Assembly: GCA_045628085.1 (NCBI GenBank)
Contig: JAZQOZ010000164.1
Location: 1-53,850 of the forward strand
Origin: Firm-04 sp045628085
Lineage (GTDB): Bacteria > Bacillota > Clostridia > Oscillospirales > Ruminococcaceae
DNA length: 53,850 bases
Direction of reading: 5' to 3'
The position numbers were made by a program, and so were the translations under genes. The notes under the pieces were generated by a model that saw only the letters and a list, made by a program, of their open reading frames with translations, was not told the origin of the DNA and did not search any database. Of the stretch, positions 33,714 through 41,498 are shown piece by piece (position 1 is the first letter of the stretch; each line of letters starts with the position of its first letter).

Positions 33714-34664
33714 ATGCATACATTTACGATCGGGGCGAACGATGCCGGTCAGCGTGCAGACAAGTTTCTGATGAAAGCCTGCCCGAAACTGCCGAAATCA
33801 CTGCTCTATAAAACCTTTCGCAAGAAGGATGTCAAGTGCAACGGAAAACGGATTCCGGCTGAGACATTTCTTGCAGCAGGGGATACCTTACAGGTCTATC
33901 TGCCGGATGAATTTTTCGTATCTGCGAAGAAATCTGTTCCGGCGGCAAATCTGCCGATGCCGGAGATCATCTATGAGGATGACAATATCCTGCTGATGCG
34001 CAAGCCTGTCAATCTGCCTGTTCATGCGGACGATCAGGGCAGCAGTGATACGCTTCAGGCAAGATTTTTGCAGTATCTTGCCAAAAACGGTGCGTATGTA
34101 CCGGAGCTGGAGCAGAGCTTCACACCTGCGCTGTGCAATCGGCTTGACCGCAATACAGAGGGCTTTGTGATCGGTGCGAAAAATGCTGCAGCACTGCGCT
34201 GTGTCAATGAAATGATACGGGAAAATAAAGTAATCAAGCAATATTTCTGCATTACTGCCGGACTGCCGCCGAAACAGCATGATGTCGTAACGGCGTATCA
34301 TCGCCGTGAAGAAGGCAAAAAAGCCGAGATATCCGAAAAGCCGCGGGAAGGATTTCGGGAAATGCGGACGGAATACGATATTCTGCAAAAGCATGATGAT
34401 CTTGCACTGCTGCTCATTACGCTGTATACCGGACGGACACATCAGATCCGCTTGCAGACTGCGGCGCTTGGATGTCCGGTGCTCGGCGATAACCGCTACG
34501 GTAATTCGCGCTGCAATCAGAAATATGGCGAATCCCATCAGCTTCTTGCAGCCTGCCGTCTGCGCTTTGATGTTCCGCCGGAAGGGCATTTGCTCTCGGC
34601 ACTCTGGAATCAATGCTTTGCGTATACGCCGGATTTCTGTGAGAAATACGGGTTTTATATCTGA
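33714..34664 (+). CDS. RluA-family pseudouridine synthase
   Basis: A 316-residue enzyme that isomerises uridine in rRNA (RluC/RluD group). The N-terminal S4 domain (AGQRADKFLMKACPKLPKSL and VKCNGKRI) is followed by the catalytic domain with IIYEDDNILLMRKPVNLPVH, the active-site Asp145 in CNRLDRNTEGFVI, and LYTGRTHQIRLQ. The ribosome site is weak and the start is only 7 nt after the lysA stop, so re-initiation is likely. A strong terminator follows 7 nt after the stop. Target position in rRNA not determined. Confidence 0.93.
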   Translation: MHTFTIGANDAGQRADKFLMKACPKLPKSLLYKTFRKKDVKCNGKRIPAETFLAAGDTLQVYLPDEFFVSAKKSVPAANLPMPEIIYEDDNILLMRKPVNLPVHADDQGSSDTLQARFLQYLAKNGAYVPELEQSFTPALCNRLDRNTEGFVIGAKNAAALRCVNEMIRENKVIKQYFCITAGLPPKQHDVVTAYHRREEGKKAEISEKPREGFREMRTEYDILQKHDDLALLLITLYTGRTHQIRLQTAALGCPVLGDNRYGNSRCNQKYGESHQLLAACRLRFDVPPEGHLLSALWNQCFAYTPDFCEKYGFYI

Positions 34665-34670
34665 ATAACG

Positions 34671-34712
34671 AAAGCCGCAGAATGGGAGCAGTATCCGGTT
34701 CTGCGGCTTTTT
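34671..34712 (+). terminator. Terminator after the pseudouridine synthase gene
   Basis: Arms AAAGCCGCAGAA (34671-34682) and TTCTGCGGCTTT (34699-34710) followed by TT. Confidence 0.9.
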
Positions 34713-34818
34713 GCATACAATCGGTTTATTTGAATGATACAACTTCCGTCTTTCTGTCTATTCTTTTCTCAGAGCCTTTGCGTTTTCTATTGAGCGCTAC
34801 AAATGTGCGTACTATTTA

Positions 34819-34847
34819 TTGACAGTTGTTTTGAAATATGGTAATAT
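34819..34847 (+). promoter_or_regulatory. Promoter of the YD-repeat lipoprotein gene
   Basis: TTGACA at 34819-34824 and TAATAT at 34842-34847, 17-bp spacer, about 36 nt before the ATG. Confidence 0.75.
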
Positions 34848-34883
34848 ATAGCGGATTTGATTATTTGAAAGAAGGTTATATCT

Positions 34884-35951
34884 ATGAATAAAAGAAGAAT
34901 TGTACTGGCAGCGCTGTTTTCTGCGGCAGTTCTGGCACTGACCGGATGCGGCGAAAGTGCGGCAGATTCTGCTGCGGCAGAGGAAAGTGAAAGCGCAGCG
35001 GCATCTGAAAGCGAATCTGCGGATGATGCGGAAAGTTCCGAAAGTTCGGAAGCGCCGGAAAAGGAAGTCAGAACCGAAAAGCCTGAGATCCTGAAAGAGG
35101 GCATTCTCATACATCTGAAAACGGTCTATCCTGACGGCTCCGTTCTGCGCGAGGAAACCTATGATGAAAACGGAAAAATCCTGCGCATGACAGACAATAC
35201 CTTTGCTTTTGAGAAAGACATCACCTATGAATATGATGAAGCAGGTAATCTTATCAGAGAAACAAAGGACTGGAACGATGACGGTTATCTCAGAGATGTG
35301 ACGGAATATGACGGAAACGGAAATATCATCAGAAAAACACAGACCATTCCGGAGAATGATCATGTCGAATACGATCATTCGTATACCTATGAATTTGATG
35401 AAGCCGGAAATCCGGTCGTCTGCAATGATGAAAACAATCACAAGGTCTGGGAACGTCAGTATACAAACGGTGTGATCAGCAAACAACTGGATTACGCCAT
35501 TAATACCATGATAGGCTATTATGTGTCTTATGATACGGATTATGATGTGGACGGCAAAATGATCAAGCGCGTGAAATACAACAAGGACGGTGCGGTGCTC
35601 CATTCGTATGAATATGACAGCTTCGGCAATGTAACGGCAGAATGCAAATACAATAAAGATGATCCGACAATCGTCGAAGAATCGTGGAACTACGAATATG
35701 ACAGCAACGGCGGCATGATCAAGGCGGATGTAGTTTACGCTGACATGGAAAAGCATATTACCTTTGAAAATGATTACGAAGGCAATATGATCAAGCAGAT
35801 CGATCCGTATCCGGACGGCAGCGGCGCTGATGAGTATAATTATTCCTATGAATATGAATACGATGAGTTCGGCAATAAGGTGAAGCAAGAATATTATTCT
35901 TCCGGAACGCTGAGCACAACAACAACGTATGAATATGCGTATAAGGATTGA
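34884..35951 (+). CDS. Lipoprotein with YD/RHS-like repeats
   Basis: A 355-residue secreted lipoprotein. The signal ends in lipobox LTGC (lipidated Cys at about residue 22), followed by a low-complexity Ser/Glu/Ala linker (about residues 23-60). The rest has about ten strand-turn units with a Y-D-E-x-G-N-x-I/V-x-x core (TYEYDEAGNLIRETK, VTEYDGNGNIIRKT, YEFDEAGNPVV, YEYDSFGNVTAECKY, YEYDEFGNKVKQEYY), as in YD/RHS repeats but without an RHS core or toxin end. It is the only gene between its promoter and a bidirectional terminator. Probable surface binding or scaffold role; ligand unknown. Confidence 0.85.
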   Translation: MNKRRIVLAALFSAAVLALTGCGESAADSAAAEESESAAASESESADDAESSESSEAPEKEVRTEKPEILKEGILIHLKTVYPDGSVLREETYDENGKILRMTDNTFAFEKDITYEYDEAGNLIRETKDWNDDGYLRDVTEYDGNGNIIRKTQTIPENDHVEYDHSYTYEFDEAGNPVVCNDENNHKVWERQYTNGVISKQLDYAINTMIGYYVSYDTDYDVDGKMIKRVKYNKDGAVLHSYEYDSFGNVTAECKYNKDDPTIVEESWNYEYDSNGGMIKADVVYADMEKHITFENDYEGNMIKQIDPYPDGSGADEYNYSYEYEYDEFGNKVKQEYYSSGTLSTTTTYEYAYKD

Positions 35952-35962
35952 ATGAATATGAA

Positions 35963-36003
35963 AAACGGGACAGGAATGCGTGCTTTGCACTCCTGCCCCG
36001 TTT
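35963..36003. terminator. Bidirectional terminator
   Basis: Arms AAACGGGACAGGA and TCCTGCCCCGTTT (one mismatch) with A-run and T-run flanks, between the convergent lipoprotein gene and the acidic protein gene. Confidence 0.88.
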
Positions 36004-36019
36004 CTGTATACGGATATTT

Positions 36020-36391
36020 TCACATATCAAAATCATCCATGCCTTCCAGACTCTCATTCACGATCACACGGTTGATGCCTTCGATATCCTTGATCGCTTC
36101 AACGATTCCGTAAATAGAACGGTCGCAATCCTCAATACTGCCGAGATCCAGATAGACAAAGACACAATCATCATTCAGTGTGATATCAATATATCCCAGA
36201 TAATCATCTTCTTCAAACTGCGATTCCCATTCTTCGATCGCATCTGTTACTGCCTGAAGCTTGGCTTCATCAGCGCCGCCCTCAAAGTAGATGCTGTAGT
36301 CAAAACATTCTCCTTCAATTCCGGCAACATGAACTTCAAAAGGTGTTTCGAGCCGATCAAAATGAAACATACGATCCAAACTGTATTCCAT
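36020..36391 (-). CDS. Small acidic cytoplasmic protein, unknown function
   Basis: A 123-residue protein with high Asp/Glu content (about one residue in four) and no signal or membrane segment. It has an alpha/beta pattern: ETPFEVHVAGIEGECFDYSI, a helix EAKLQAVTDAIEEWESQFEE, paired strands YIDITLNDDCVFVYLDLGS, a helix RSIYGIVEAIKDI and a last strand. That shape, acidity and size are seen in small regulatory or immunity-type proteins, but nothing else supports that. An AGGAGG ribosome site and a promoter 60 nt upstream show it is a single-gene unit. An inverted repeat (ATCGGCAG/CTGCCGAT, 36425-36446) lies in its leader. Confidence 0.7.
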   Translation of the reverse strand: MEYSLDRMFHFDRLETPFEVHVAGIEGECFDYSIYFEGGADEAKLQAVTDAIEEWESQFEEDDYLGYIDITLNDDCVFVYLDLGSIEDCDRSIYGIVEAIKDIEGINRVIVNESLEGMDDFDM

Positions 36392-36450
36392 GATATCCTC
36401 CTTTGCATAAACCGTAATATATAGATCGGCAGTATTTTCTGCCGATTATC

Positions 36451-36479
36451 ATTTTATCATAATACAAATACAAAGTCAA
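36451..36479 (-). promoter_or_regulatory. Promoter of the acidic protein gene
   Basis: On the minus strand TTGACT (36479-36474) and TAAAAT (36456-36451), 17-bp spacer. Confidence 0.72.
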
Positions 36480-36578
36480 TAGACAAAATATGAACAAGCG
36501 GTTATCCGTGCCGCGGACAGTGTCCGCACCGTTTTTGCCCTTATACGGCTTTTCTGTTTCTTTTTTCCGCTTCACCCA

Positions 36579-36607
36579 TTGCAATTCCCCATATTATATG
36601 TTATAAG
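36579..36607 (+). promoter_or_regulatory. Upstream copy of a duplicated promoter module
   Basis: TTGCAA (36579-36584), a 17-bp spacer and TATAAG (36602-36607). The -35 box lies in CCCATTGCAATT, repeated at the downstream promoter. ATTGCAAT is a perfect palindrome that overlaps the -35 box. Confidence 0.5.
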
Positions 36608-36673
36608 CCGGCAGTGCCGGCAGCCGTTTTCTGCCCATGATGCTCCCTACGGGATTATTTCTGTATTTCCCCA

Positions 36674-36702
36674 TTGCAATTACTGCGATAATATGGTATA
36701 AT
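36674..36702 (+). promoter_or_regulatory. Promoter of the PAS-HD-GYP/partner-switching operon
   Basis: TTGCAA (36674-36679), a 17-bp spacer and TATAAT (36697-36702). The -35 box is within a second copy of CCCATTGCAATT, 95 bp after the first. The start near 36709 would leave a leader of only about 17 nt holding the AAGGTGGTGA ribosome site. Confidence 0.78.
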
Positions 36703-36725
36703 AAGTCAGATAAGGTGGTGATGCA

Positions 36726-38051
36726 ATGGAGAATACAGACAGAATCATCTACGAAAATGTGATCAGTAATCTTTCGGACGGCGTTCTTGTCATTGGATTT
36801 GACGGCAAGATCAAAATCTGCAACGATGCTGCCTGCTCTACGCTGATGATCGAAAATGATTCCGTGATCGGACAGAGCCTTGTTTCACTGATGGGCGAAT
36901 TCGAGGAGAATGATGCGTTTTTTGAGATCCTGCTGGATGCCGTTTATACCAAAAAGAAGGTTTCCAAACTCGTGCCGTTCCTGACAAAGGATACGATGAA
37001 GCATCTGATGGTCACGACTTCTTTCCTTTCAAAGGATGAGGAGAAGATCGCTCTGATCGCCGTGATCTCAGACCATACGGAATCAACGAATCTGTTTATC
37101 CGCAACAAGCGGCTTGCCAATCAGGTCATCGATCTCATGAACTCTTTTGTTGAGGTCATGGTGACCGCGATCGAAGAAAAAACCCCCTATAACGCAAATC
37201 ATACAAAGAAAATGGCAGATTATGCGCAGAAGTATCTTGACTGGCTCAAAGAGAACCATTCGCTTGATGCCTGCACATCTGAAAATACAGCGCCGTTTAT
37301 CATGAGCGTATGGCTGCATGATATCGGCAAGCTGATCGTGCCGCAGGAAGTCATGGATAAGCCCACGCGCCTCGGTACGATGCTGAAGGATATTCAGCAC
37401 CGGACGGAGATCACCCGTCTGATACTGAAAAATCAAATGCTTTCCGGCGAATTGACACAGGAAGAAACCACAGAAAAACTGCGTGCGCTGGATGATGCAG
37501 AGCAGCTGATCCTCTCCGCCAATACTGCCGGATTCCTTGATGAAGAAAAGATCAGTCTGCTCAGGGATGCGGCTGCGATCGAATGCATCGCTTCGGACGG
37601 CAGCCGTCTGCCTCTGCTGAATGCCGCTGAACTGGAAGCGATCACAATCGTTCGGGGAACACTGACTGCCGATGAGCGCAGAACGATCGAATCTCATGTC
37701 AGCCTGACCGCGAAACTGCTCTCAAAAATGGAATTTCGCGGCGAATATGTGAATGTTCCGCTTTGGGCAGGCGGTCATCATGAACTCATGGACGGCTCCG
37801 GATATCCTGCCCATTTGCAGGGACAGGCGATCCCGTGGGAAACCAGACTGCTGACGATCATTGATATTTATGATGCACTGACTGCGGAAGACCGTCCCTA
37901 TAAGCCGCCGATGCCTCCGGAGAAAGCATTTGCGATCCTGCGCGATATGGCGGCACACGGCAAGATCGACAGTGAAATACTGGAAAGCTTCATTCAGAGT
38001 GAGGCATGGAAAATAGATTTTTTTGATACGGAAAGGAAAGATGAACGATGA
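36726..38051 (+). CDS. PAS domain / HD-GYP-type phosphodiesterase with large insertion
   Basis: A 441-residue cytoplasmic signalling protein. Residues of about 10-130 form a PAS domain (LSDGVLVIGFDGKIKICND). The HD domain starts near 150 with the first metal His (YNANHTKKMADYAQ), then VWLHDIGKLIVP (His198, Asp199), and ends with HHELMDGSGYP (GYP at 359-361) and IIDIYDALTAEDRPYKP. HD-GYP proteins hydrolyse c-di-GMP or related dinucleotides. The gap between HD and GYP is about 160 residues instead of about 60, from an inserted acidic helical block at about 220-320. Its stop overlaps the STAS gene, so the sensor and partner-switch proteins are made together. Confidence 0.88.
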   Translation: MENTDRIIYENVISNLSDGVLVIGFDGKIKICNDAACSTLMIENDSVIGQSLVSLMGEFEENDAFFEILLDAVYTKKKVSKLVPFLTKDTMKHLMVTTSFLSKDEEKIALIAVISDHTESTNLFIRNKRLANQVIDLMNSFVEVMVTAIEEKTPYNANHTKKMADYAQKYLDWLKENHSLDACTSENTAPFIMSVWLHDIGKLIVPQEVMDKPTRLGTMLKDIQHRTEITRLILKNQMLSGELTQEETTEKLRALDDAEQLILSANTAGFLDEEKISLLRDAAAIECIASDGSRLPLLNAAELEAITIVRGTLTADERRTIESHVSLTAKLLSKMEFRGEYVNVPLWAGGHHELMDGSGYPAHLQGQAIPWETRLLTIIDIYDALTAEDRPYKPPMPPEKAFAILRDMAAHGKIDSEILESFIQSEAWKIDFFDTERKDER

Positions 38052-38344
38052 ATATTACACAGGTGAAAGACGGAAAGAATCTGACATTGCAGATCGAGGG
38101 CAGAATCGACTCGAAAACTGCACCGGAAATGGAAAGTGTCATTCGGGAAGTGATCGACGGTGTTGAGGAGCTGACCATTGATATGAAAGATACCGTGTAT
38201 ATTTCTTCTGCCGGACTGCGTGTTCTGCTGATCGCACAGAAGCAGATGAACCGGCAGGGTAATATGAAAGTCATTCATGTGAATGAAGACATCATGGAGA
38301 TTTTTGAAGTAACCGGTTTTGCCGATATCCTGACCATTGCGTAA
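38048..38344 (+). CDS. STAS-domain anti-anti-sigma factor (RsbV/SpoIIAA type)
   Basis: A 98-residue single STAS domain. The phosphorylation site is Ser54 in VYISSAGLRVLL, at the position of SpoIIAA Ser58. The N-terminal strands (LTLQIEGRIDSKTAPEM) and the C-terminal VTGFADIL match the family. In the standard cycle the unphosphorylated form binds the kinase and frees a sigma factor or other client. It overlaps the HD-GYP gene by 4 nt (ATGA), and the cognate kinase follows 18 nt later. Confidence 0.93.
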   Translation: MNITQVKDGKNLTLQIEGRIDSKTAPEMESVIREVIDGVEELTIDMKDTVYISSAGLRVLLIAQKQMNRQGNMKVIHVNEDIMEIFEVTGFADILTIA

Positions 38345-38362
38345 TGCCGAAAGGATCTTAAT

Positions 38363-38770
38363 ATGAAAGAATTCGATATTGAAGCACGCAATGAGAATCT
38401 CGATGCAGTTCTGCAATTTGTTGATGAACAGCTCGAAGAAGCCGGCTGTTCCATGAAAACGCAGATGCAGATTGATCTTGCTGTTGAGGAAATTTTTGTC
38501 AATATCGCAAATTATGCCTACGATCCCGAAATCGGGCCGGCGACCGTTCGTGTTGAGGTCGAGCCGGACGGTTCTGCTGTTTCGATCACATTTATTGATC
38601 ACGGTGTTCCGTATGATCCGCTGGCAAAGGCTGATCCCGATGTTTCTCTTTCCGCAGAGGATCGAAAGATCGGCGGACTCGGTATTTTTCTTGTCAAGAA
38701 AAGCATGGACGATATCAAATATGAATATGTCAACGGCAGTAATATCCTGACAATGAAAAAATCGTTATGA
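38363..38770 (+). CDS. Anti-sigma serine kinase (RsbW/SpoIIAB-like ATPase)
   Basis: A 135-residue GHKL ATPase. N-box VEEIFVNIANYAY, the ADP-binding DHGVPYDPL and the lid GGLGIFLVKKSMDD are clear. RsbW-type kinases phosphorylate the STAS partner and in most systems also hold a sigma factor. No sigma gene is adjacent, so the client may lie elsewhere or the switch may control another kind of target. AAAGGAT lies upstream of the ATG. The phosphatase gene begins 10 nt after its stop. Confidence 0.92.
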   Translation: MKEFDIEARNENLDAVLQFVDEQLEEAGCSMKTQMQIDLAVEEIFVNIANYAYDPEIGPATVRVEVEPDGSAVSITFIDHGVPYDPLAKADPDVSLSAEDRKIGGLGIFLVKKSMDDIKYEYVNGSNILTMKKSL

Positions 38771-38780
38771 GGTACAAAGA

Positions 38781-40970
38781 TTGAAGAAAATATTTGGCAT
38801 TACGATCGGCGGCCTGCAAAGTAAGATCCTTCGCCTTGTTCTTATTTTGTTTCTCGTTACGATCGCCTGCGGTTCGGTGATCTCATTCTATCAGACGAAA
38901 TATTTGACCGGGATCGTGAATGAAGCCACAAATGAACAGCAGACGGCGATCGCAGATGTATCGAAGAAGACCATTCATGAGATCATTGCAGGCTCGATGA
39001 CAAAGACCAATTCTTTGCAGGCAGAGATCCTCGATGATATGTTCTCGGATATTCAGAGAGATGTCACGACACTGCAATCGCTTGCGGAGAACTTGTTTGA
39101 ACAGGGTGATGCACTGATACCGGCAGTTATGTCGCCGCCGGATGCAAAAGAAGATGGCGTATTTGCTGCACAGGCACTTTGCGAAAACGGCGTTGATTAT
39201 GAGAATTCCGAATATCTCGGAACTGCGGCGTATATGAGCGATATGATGATCGCTATGTGCGAAAATTCCTATTATATGAGCAACGCCTATTTCGGACTGG
39301 CAGACGGTACGATCCTGTGTGTGGATTCTCATGCGGCAAATAAATATGACGAAAACGGCGAGCTCATTGCTTTTCCGGTTCGGGAAAGACCATGGTATCA
39401 GAATGCAGCGGAATCAGGAACGCTGACATTTTCCGGTGTGACTGTGGATACATATACCGGAAAGCGATGTGTGACCTGTTCAGCGCCCGTTTATCTGGAG
39501 CAGGAACTCGTCGGCATAGTCGGTATTGACCTGTTTCTGGATTCGATCGAACAATATGTGAATGCATCTTCAAGCGATATCGGCTTTATCTGCATTGTCA
39601 ATCAGGCAGGGCAGATCGTGTTCGTTCCGGAAAATAATAAAGTGTTTCGTGTGCAGGATTCGGAAGATGCAGAGGATCTCCGCAAATCGGATAATGCTGA
39701 TCTGGCGGCGCTGATCGGGGATGCGCTTTCTGCTCCGACCGGTCTGAAAACGGTCAATCTGCACGATACTGATTATTATATGGCAGGCTCACCGATGAAA
39801 ACAGTCGGCTGGTCGCTGATCTCCGTTAAGGAAAAGAGCATTACCGAGGCATCCACACAGCAGATGCTCGCTGAATATGATGCGATCAATGCACGCGCCA
39901 ATGAAAGCTATCAGTCCGGTTCGGCAAAACAGCGGAATGCGGCGGCACTTGCGATCCTGCTGATCCTGATCGTGGGCGTTGTATCTGCATTGCTGCTTGC
40001 CGGAAAGATCGTCAAGCCGATCGAATCCATGACAACGGATATCGAGAACGGCATGAAAACCGGAAAGCTCTTTGAAATGAAAGAACTGTACCGCACACAT
40101 GATGAAATTCAGGTGCTTGCAGAATCTTTTGATGAATTATCCAAAAAGACAATGCAGTATATTGCGGATATCACTGCGATCACAAAGGAAAAGGAACGCA
40201 TCGGCACGGAGCTTTCGCTTGCAACGAAGATTCAGGCTTCCATGCTGCCGCATATTTTCCCGCCCTATCCGGACAGACATGAGTTCGATATTTATGCGAT
40301 GATGGATCCTGCGAGAGAAGTCGGCGGCGATTTCTATGATTTCTTCCTCATTGACGACGATCATCTCTGTCTGGTGATGGCAGATGTATCCGGAAAGGGG
40401 ATCCCTGCGGCGCTGTTTATGATGATCTCGAAAACGATCCTGCAAAGCTGCGCGATGCTCGGCATTTCAGTTTCAGAAATACTGGAAAAAACCAATGATG
40501 CGCTCTGTTCCAATAATCAGGTGGATATGTTCGTGACGGTCTGGCTCGGCATTCTTGAAATTTCGACCGGAACGCTGACTGCTGCAAATGCAGGGCATGA
40601 ATATCCTGCGCTGAAACGGCATGACGGCAGTTTTGAGATCTATAAGGACAAACACGGTCTGGTGATCGGCGGAATGTCGGGTATTCCATATAAGGAATAT
40701 ACGCTTCAGCTGCATCCGGGCGATCAGCTTTTCCTTTATACAGACGGTGTTCCGGAAGCGTCAGATGCAGATGATCAGATGTTCGGTCTGGACAGAATGC
40801 TGGATGCACTGAATCAGGAAGAAACAGATTCTCCGGAAGAAGTTTTGCAGCGCGTGAAAGACGCAGTCGGGGCATTCGTAAAGGATGCGGAGCAGTTTGA
40901 CGATCTGACGATGCTCTGTCTGACCTATCACGGCACACAGCAGGAGAAGGAAGAAAGCGAAAACGGATAG
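38781..40970 (+). CDS. Membrane sensor PP2C phosphatase (Cache-HAMP-SpoIIE)
   Basis: A 729-residue receptor phosphatase. Membrane segment 1 (about residues 15-35), an extracellular dCache-like sensor of about 330 residues (RPWYQNAAESGTLTFSGV, then YTGKRCVTCSAPVY), membrane segment 2 (about 390-412), HAMP (VKPIESMTTDI) and a short coiled coil lead to the SpoIIE phosphatase with REVGGDFYDFF, MADVSGKGIPAALFM and NAGHEYPAL. It would dephosphorylate the STAS protein when a ligand binds. The start is TTG at 38781, with GAGGT 7 nt upstream. The Cache contains the double-Cache R-x-x-W/Y-Y-x-x-A pattern used for small ligands. Last gene of the operon. Confidence 0.92.
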   Translation: MKKIFGITIGGLQSKILRLVLILFLVTIACGSVISFYQTKYLTGIVNEATNEQQTAIADVSKKTIHEIIAGSMTKTNSLQAEILDDMFSDIQRDVTTLQSLAENLFEQGDALIPAVMSPPDAKEDGVFAAQALCENGVDYENSEYLGTAAYMSDMMIAMCENSYYMSNAYFGLADGTILCVDSHAANKYDENGELIAFPVRERPWYQNAAESGTLTFSGVTVDTYTGKRCVTCSAPVYLEQELVGIVGIDLFLDSIEQYVNASSSDIGFICIVNQAGQIVFVPENNKVFRVQDSEDAEDLRKSDNADLAALIGDALSAPTGLKTVNLHDTDYYMAGSPMKTVGWSLISVKEKSITEASTQQMLAEYDAINARANESYQSGSAKQRNAAALAILLILIVGVVSALLLAGKIVKPIESMTTDIENGMKTGKLFEMKELYRTHDEIQVLAESFDELSKKTMQYIADITAITKEKERIGTELSLATKIQASMLPHIFPPYPDRHEFDIYAMMDPAREVGGDFYDFFLIDDDHLCLVMADVSGKGIPAALFMMISKTILQSCAMLGISVSEILEKTNDALCSNNQVDMFVTVWLGILEISTGTLTAANAGHEYPALKRHDGSFEIYKDKHGLVIGGMSGIPYKEYTLQLHPGDQLFLYTDGVPEASDADDQMFGLDRMLDALNQEETDSPEEVLQRVKDAVGAFVKDAEQFDDLTMLCLTYHGTQQEKEESENG

Positions 40971-40978
40971 TATGAAAT

Positions 40979-41015
40979 GCACCCTCTCCGGCAGGATCAA
41001 AGCCGCAGAGGGTGC
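40979..41015 (+). terminator. Hairpin after the partner-switching operon
   Basis: Arms GCACCCTCT (40979-40987) and AGAGGGTGC (41007-41015), followed by TTATT only. Weak or partial terminator. Confidence 0.6.
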
Positions 41016-41086
41016 TTATTGTATATCGGGATGCGGAACAGGCCGCGGATAAGAATATACTGTAAAATATGAGAGTGAGGGATAGT

Positions 41087-41449
41087 ATGAAAATACTAAG
41101 AAAGGTACTTGCCGTGATGCTGATTCTGGCGGTTTCAGCCGGATTGACAGCCTGTGAAAAGAAGAATGCAGGCGAAAAGCAGGAATCCTCTGCCGCTGAG
41201 GAGAGTAATGCGGTCAATAATTATACCAATATCCAGCTGATCTATTTTGCCAAAAACTACTACTATGCGAAAACCGGACAGGATGCGGCATATTCGGAAG
41301 TATCGGAATTGGACGATAATATGCTCGAAATTCACCTGTTTAACCGGAAAGCCGATGCGGTCGTGGACTGCGCCCGGTATACGGTCAGACGCGATACAGC
41401 TGTCGGTGTCGATCAGGAAGGGGAAGCAGTCGATCTGATCCATTACTGA
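41087..41449 (+). CDS. Small lipoprotein
   Basis: A 120-residue protein starting MKILRKVLAVMLILAVSAG with lipobox LTAC (lipidated Cys near residue 23) and a short Glu/Ser/Ala linker. A compact domain of about 80 residues follows (YTNIQLIYFAKNYYYAKTG, then LEIHLFNRKADAVVDCARY and the YTVRR strand). I chose ATG at 41087, with GTGAGGG upstream; the ATG at 41069 would extend the signal without need. The spacing of strands and the single Cys pair are not diagnostic. It is monocistronic between a hairpin and the converging dockerin gene. Confidence 0.72.
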   Translation: MKILRKVLAVMLILAVSAGLTACEKKNAGEKQESSAAEESNAVNNYTNIQLIYFAKNYYYAKTGQDAAYSEVSELDDNMLEIHLFNRKADAVVDCARYTVRRDTAVGVDQEGEAVDLIHY

Positions 41450-41498
41450 TGCTTGGCTTCAAGAATGACAGTCTGCGTGAACCTGCCGTTTCTGTCTT

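Noticed and set aside
34812..36023. Minus-strand frame rich in Ile/Phe opposite the YD-repeat lipoprotein gene
   Set aside because: Reflects the antisense of GAT/GAA/AAT-rich repeats; no start signal, and it overlaps promoters and a terminator.
36020..36391. Immunity protein of a toxin system
   Set aside because: Size and acidity fit, but no toxin gene is next to it and the YD-repeat neighbour has no toxin end.
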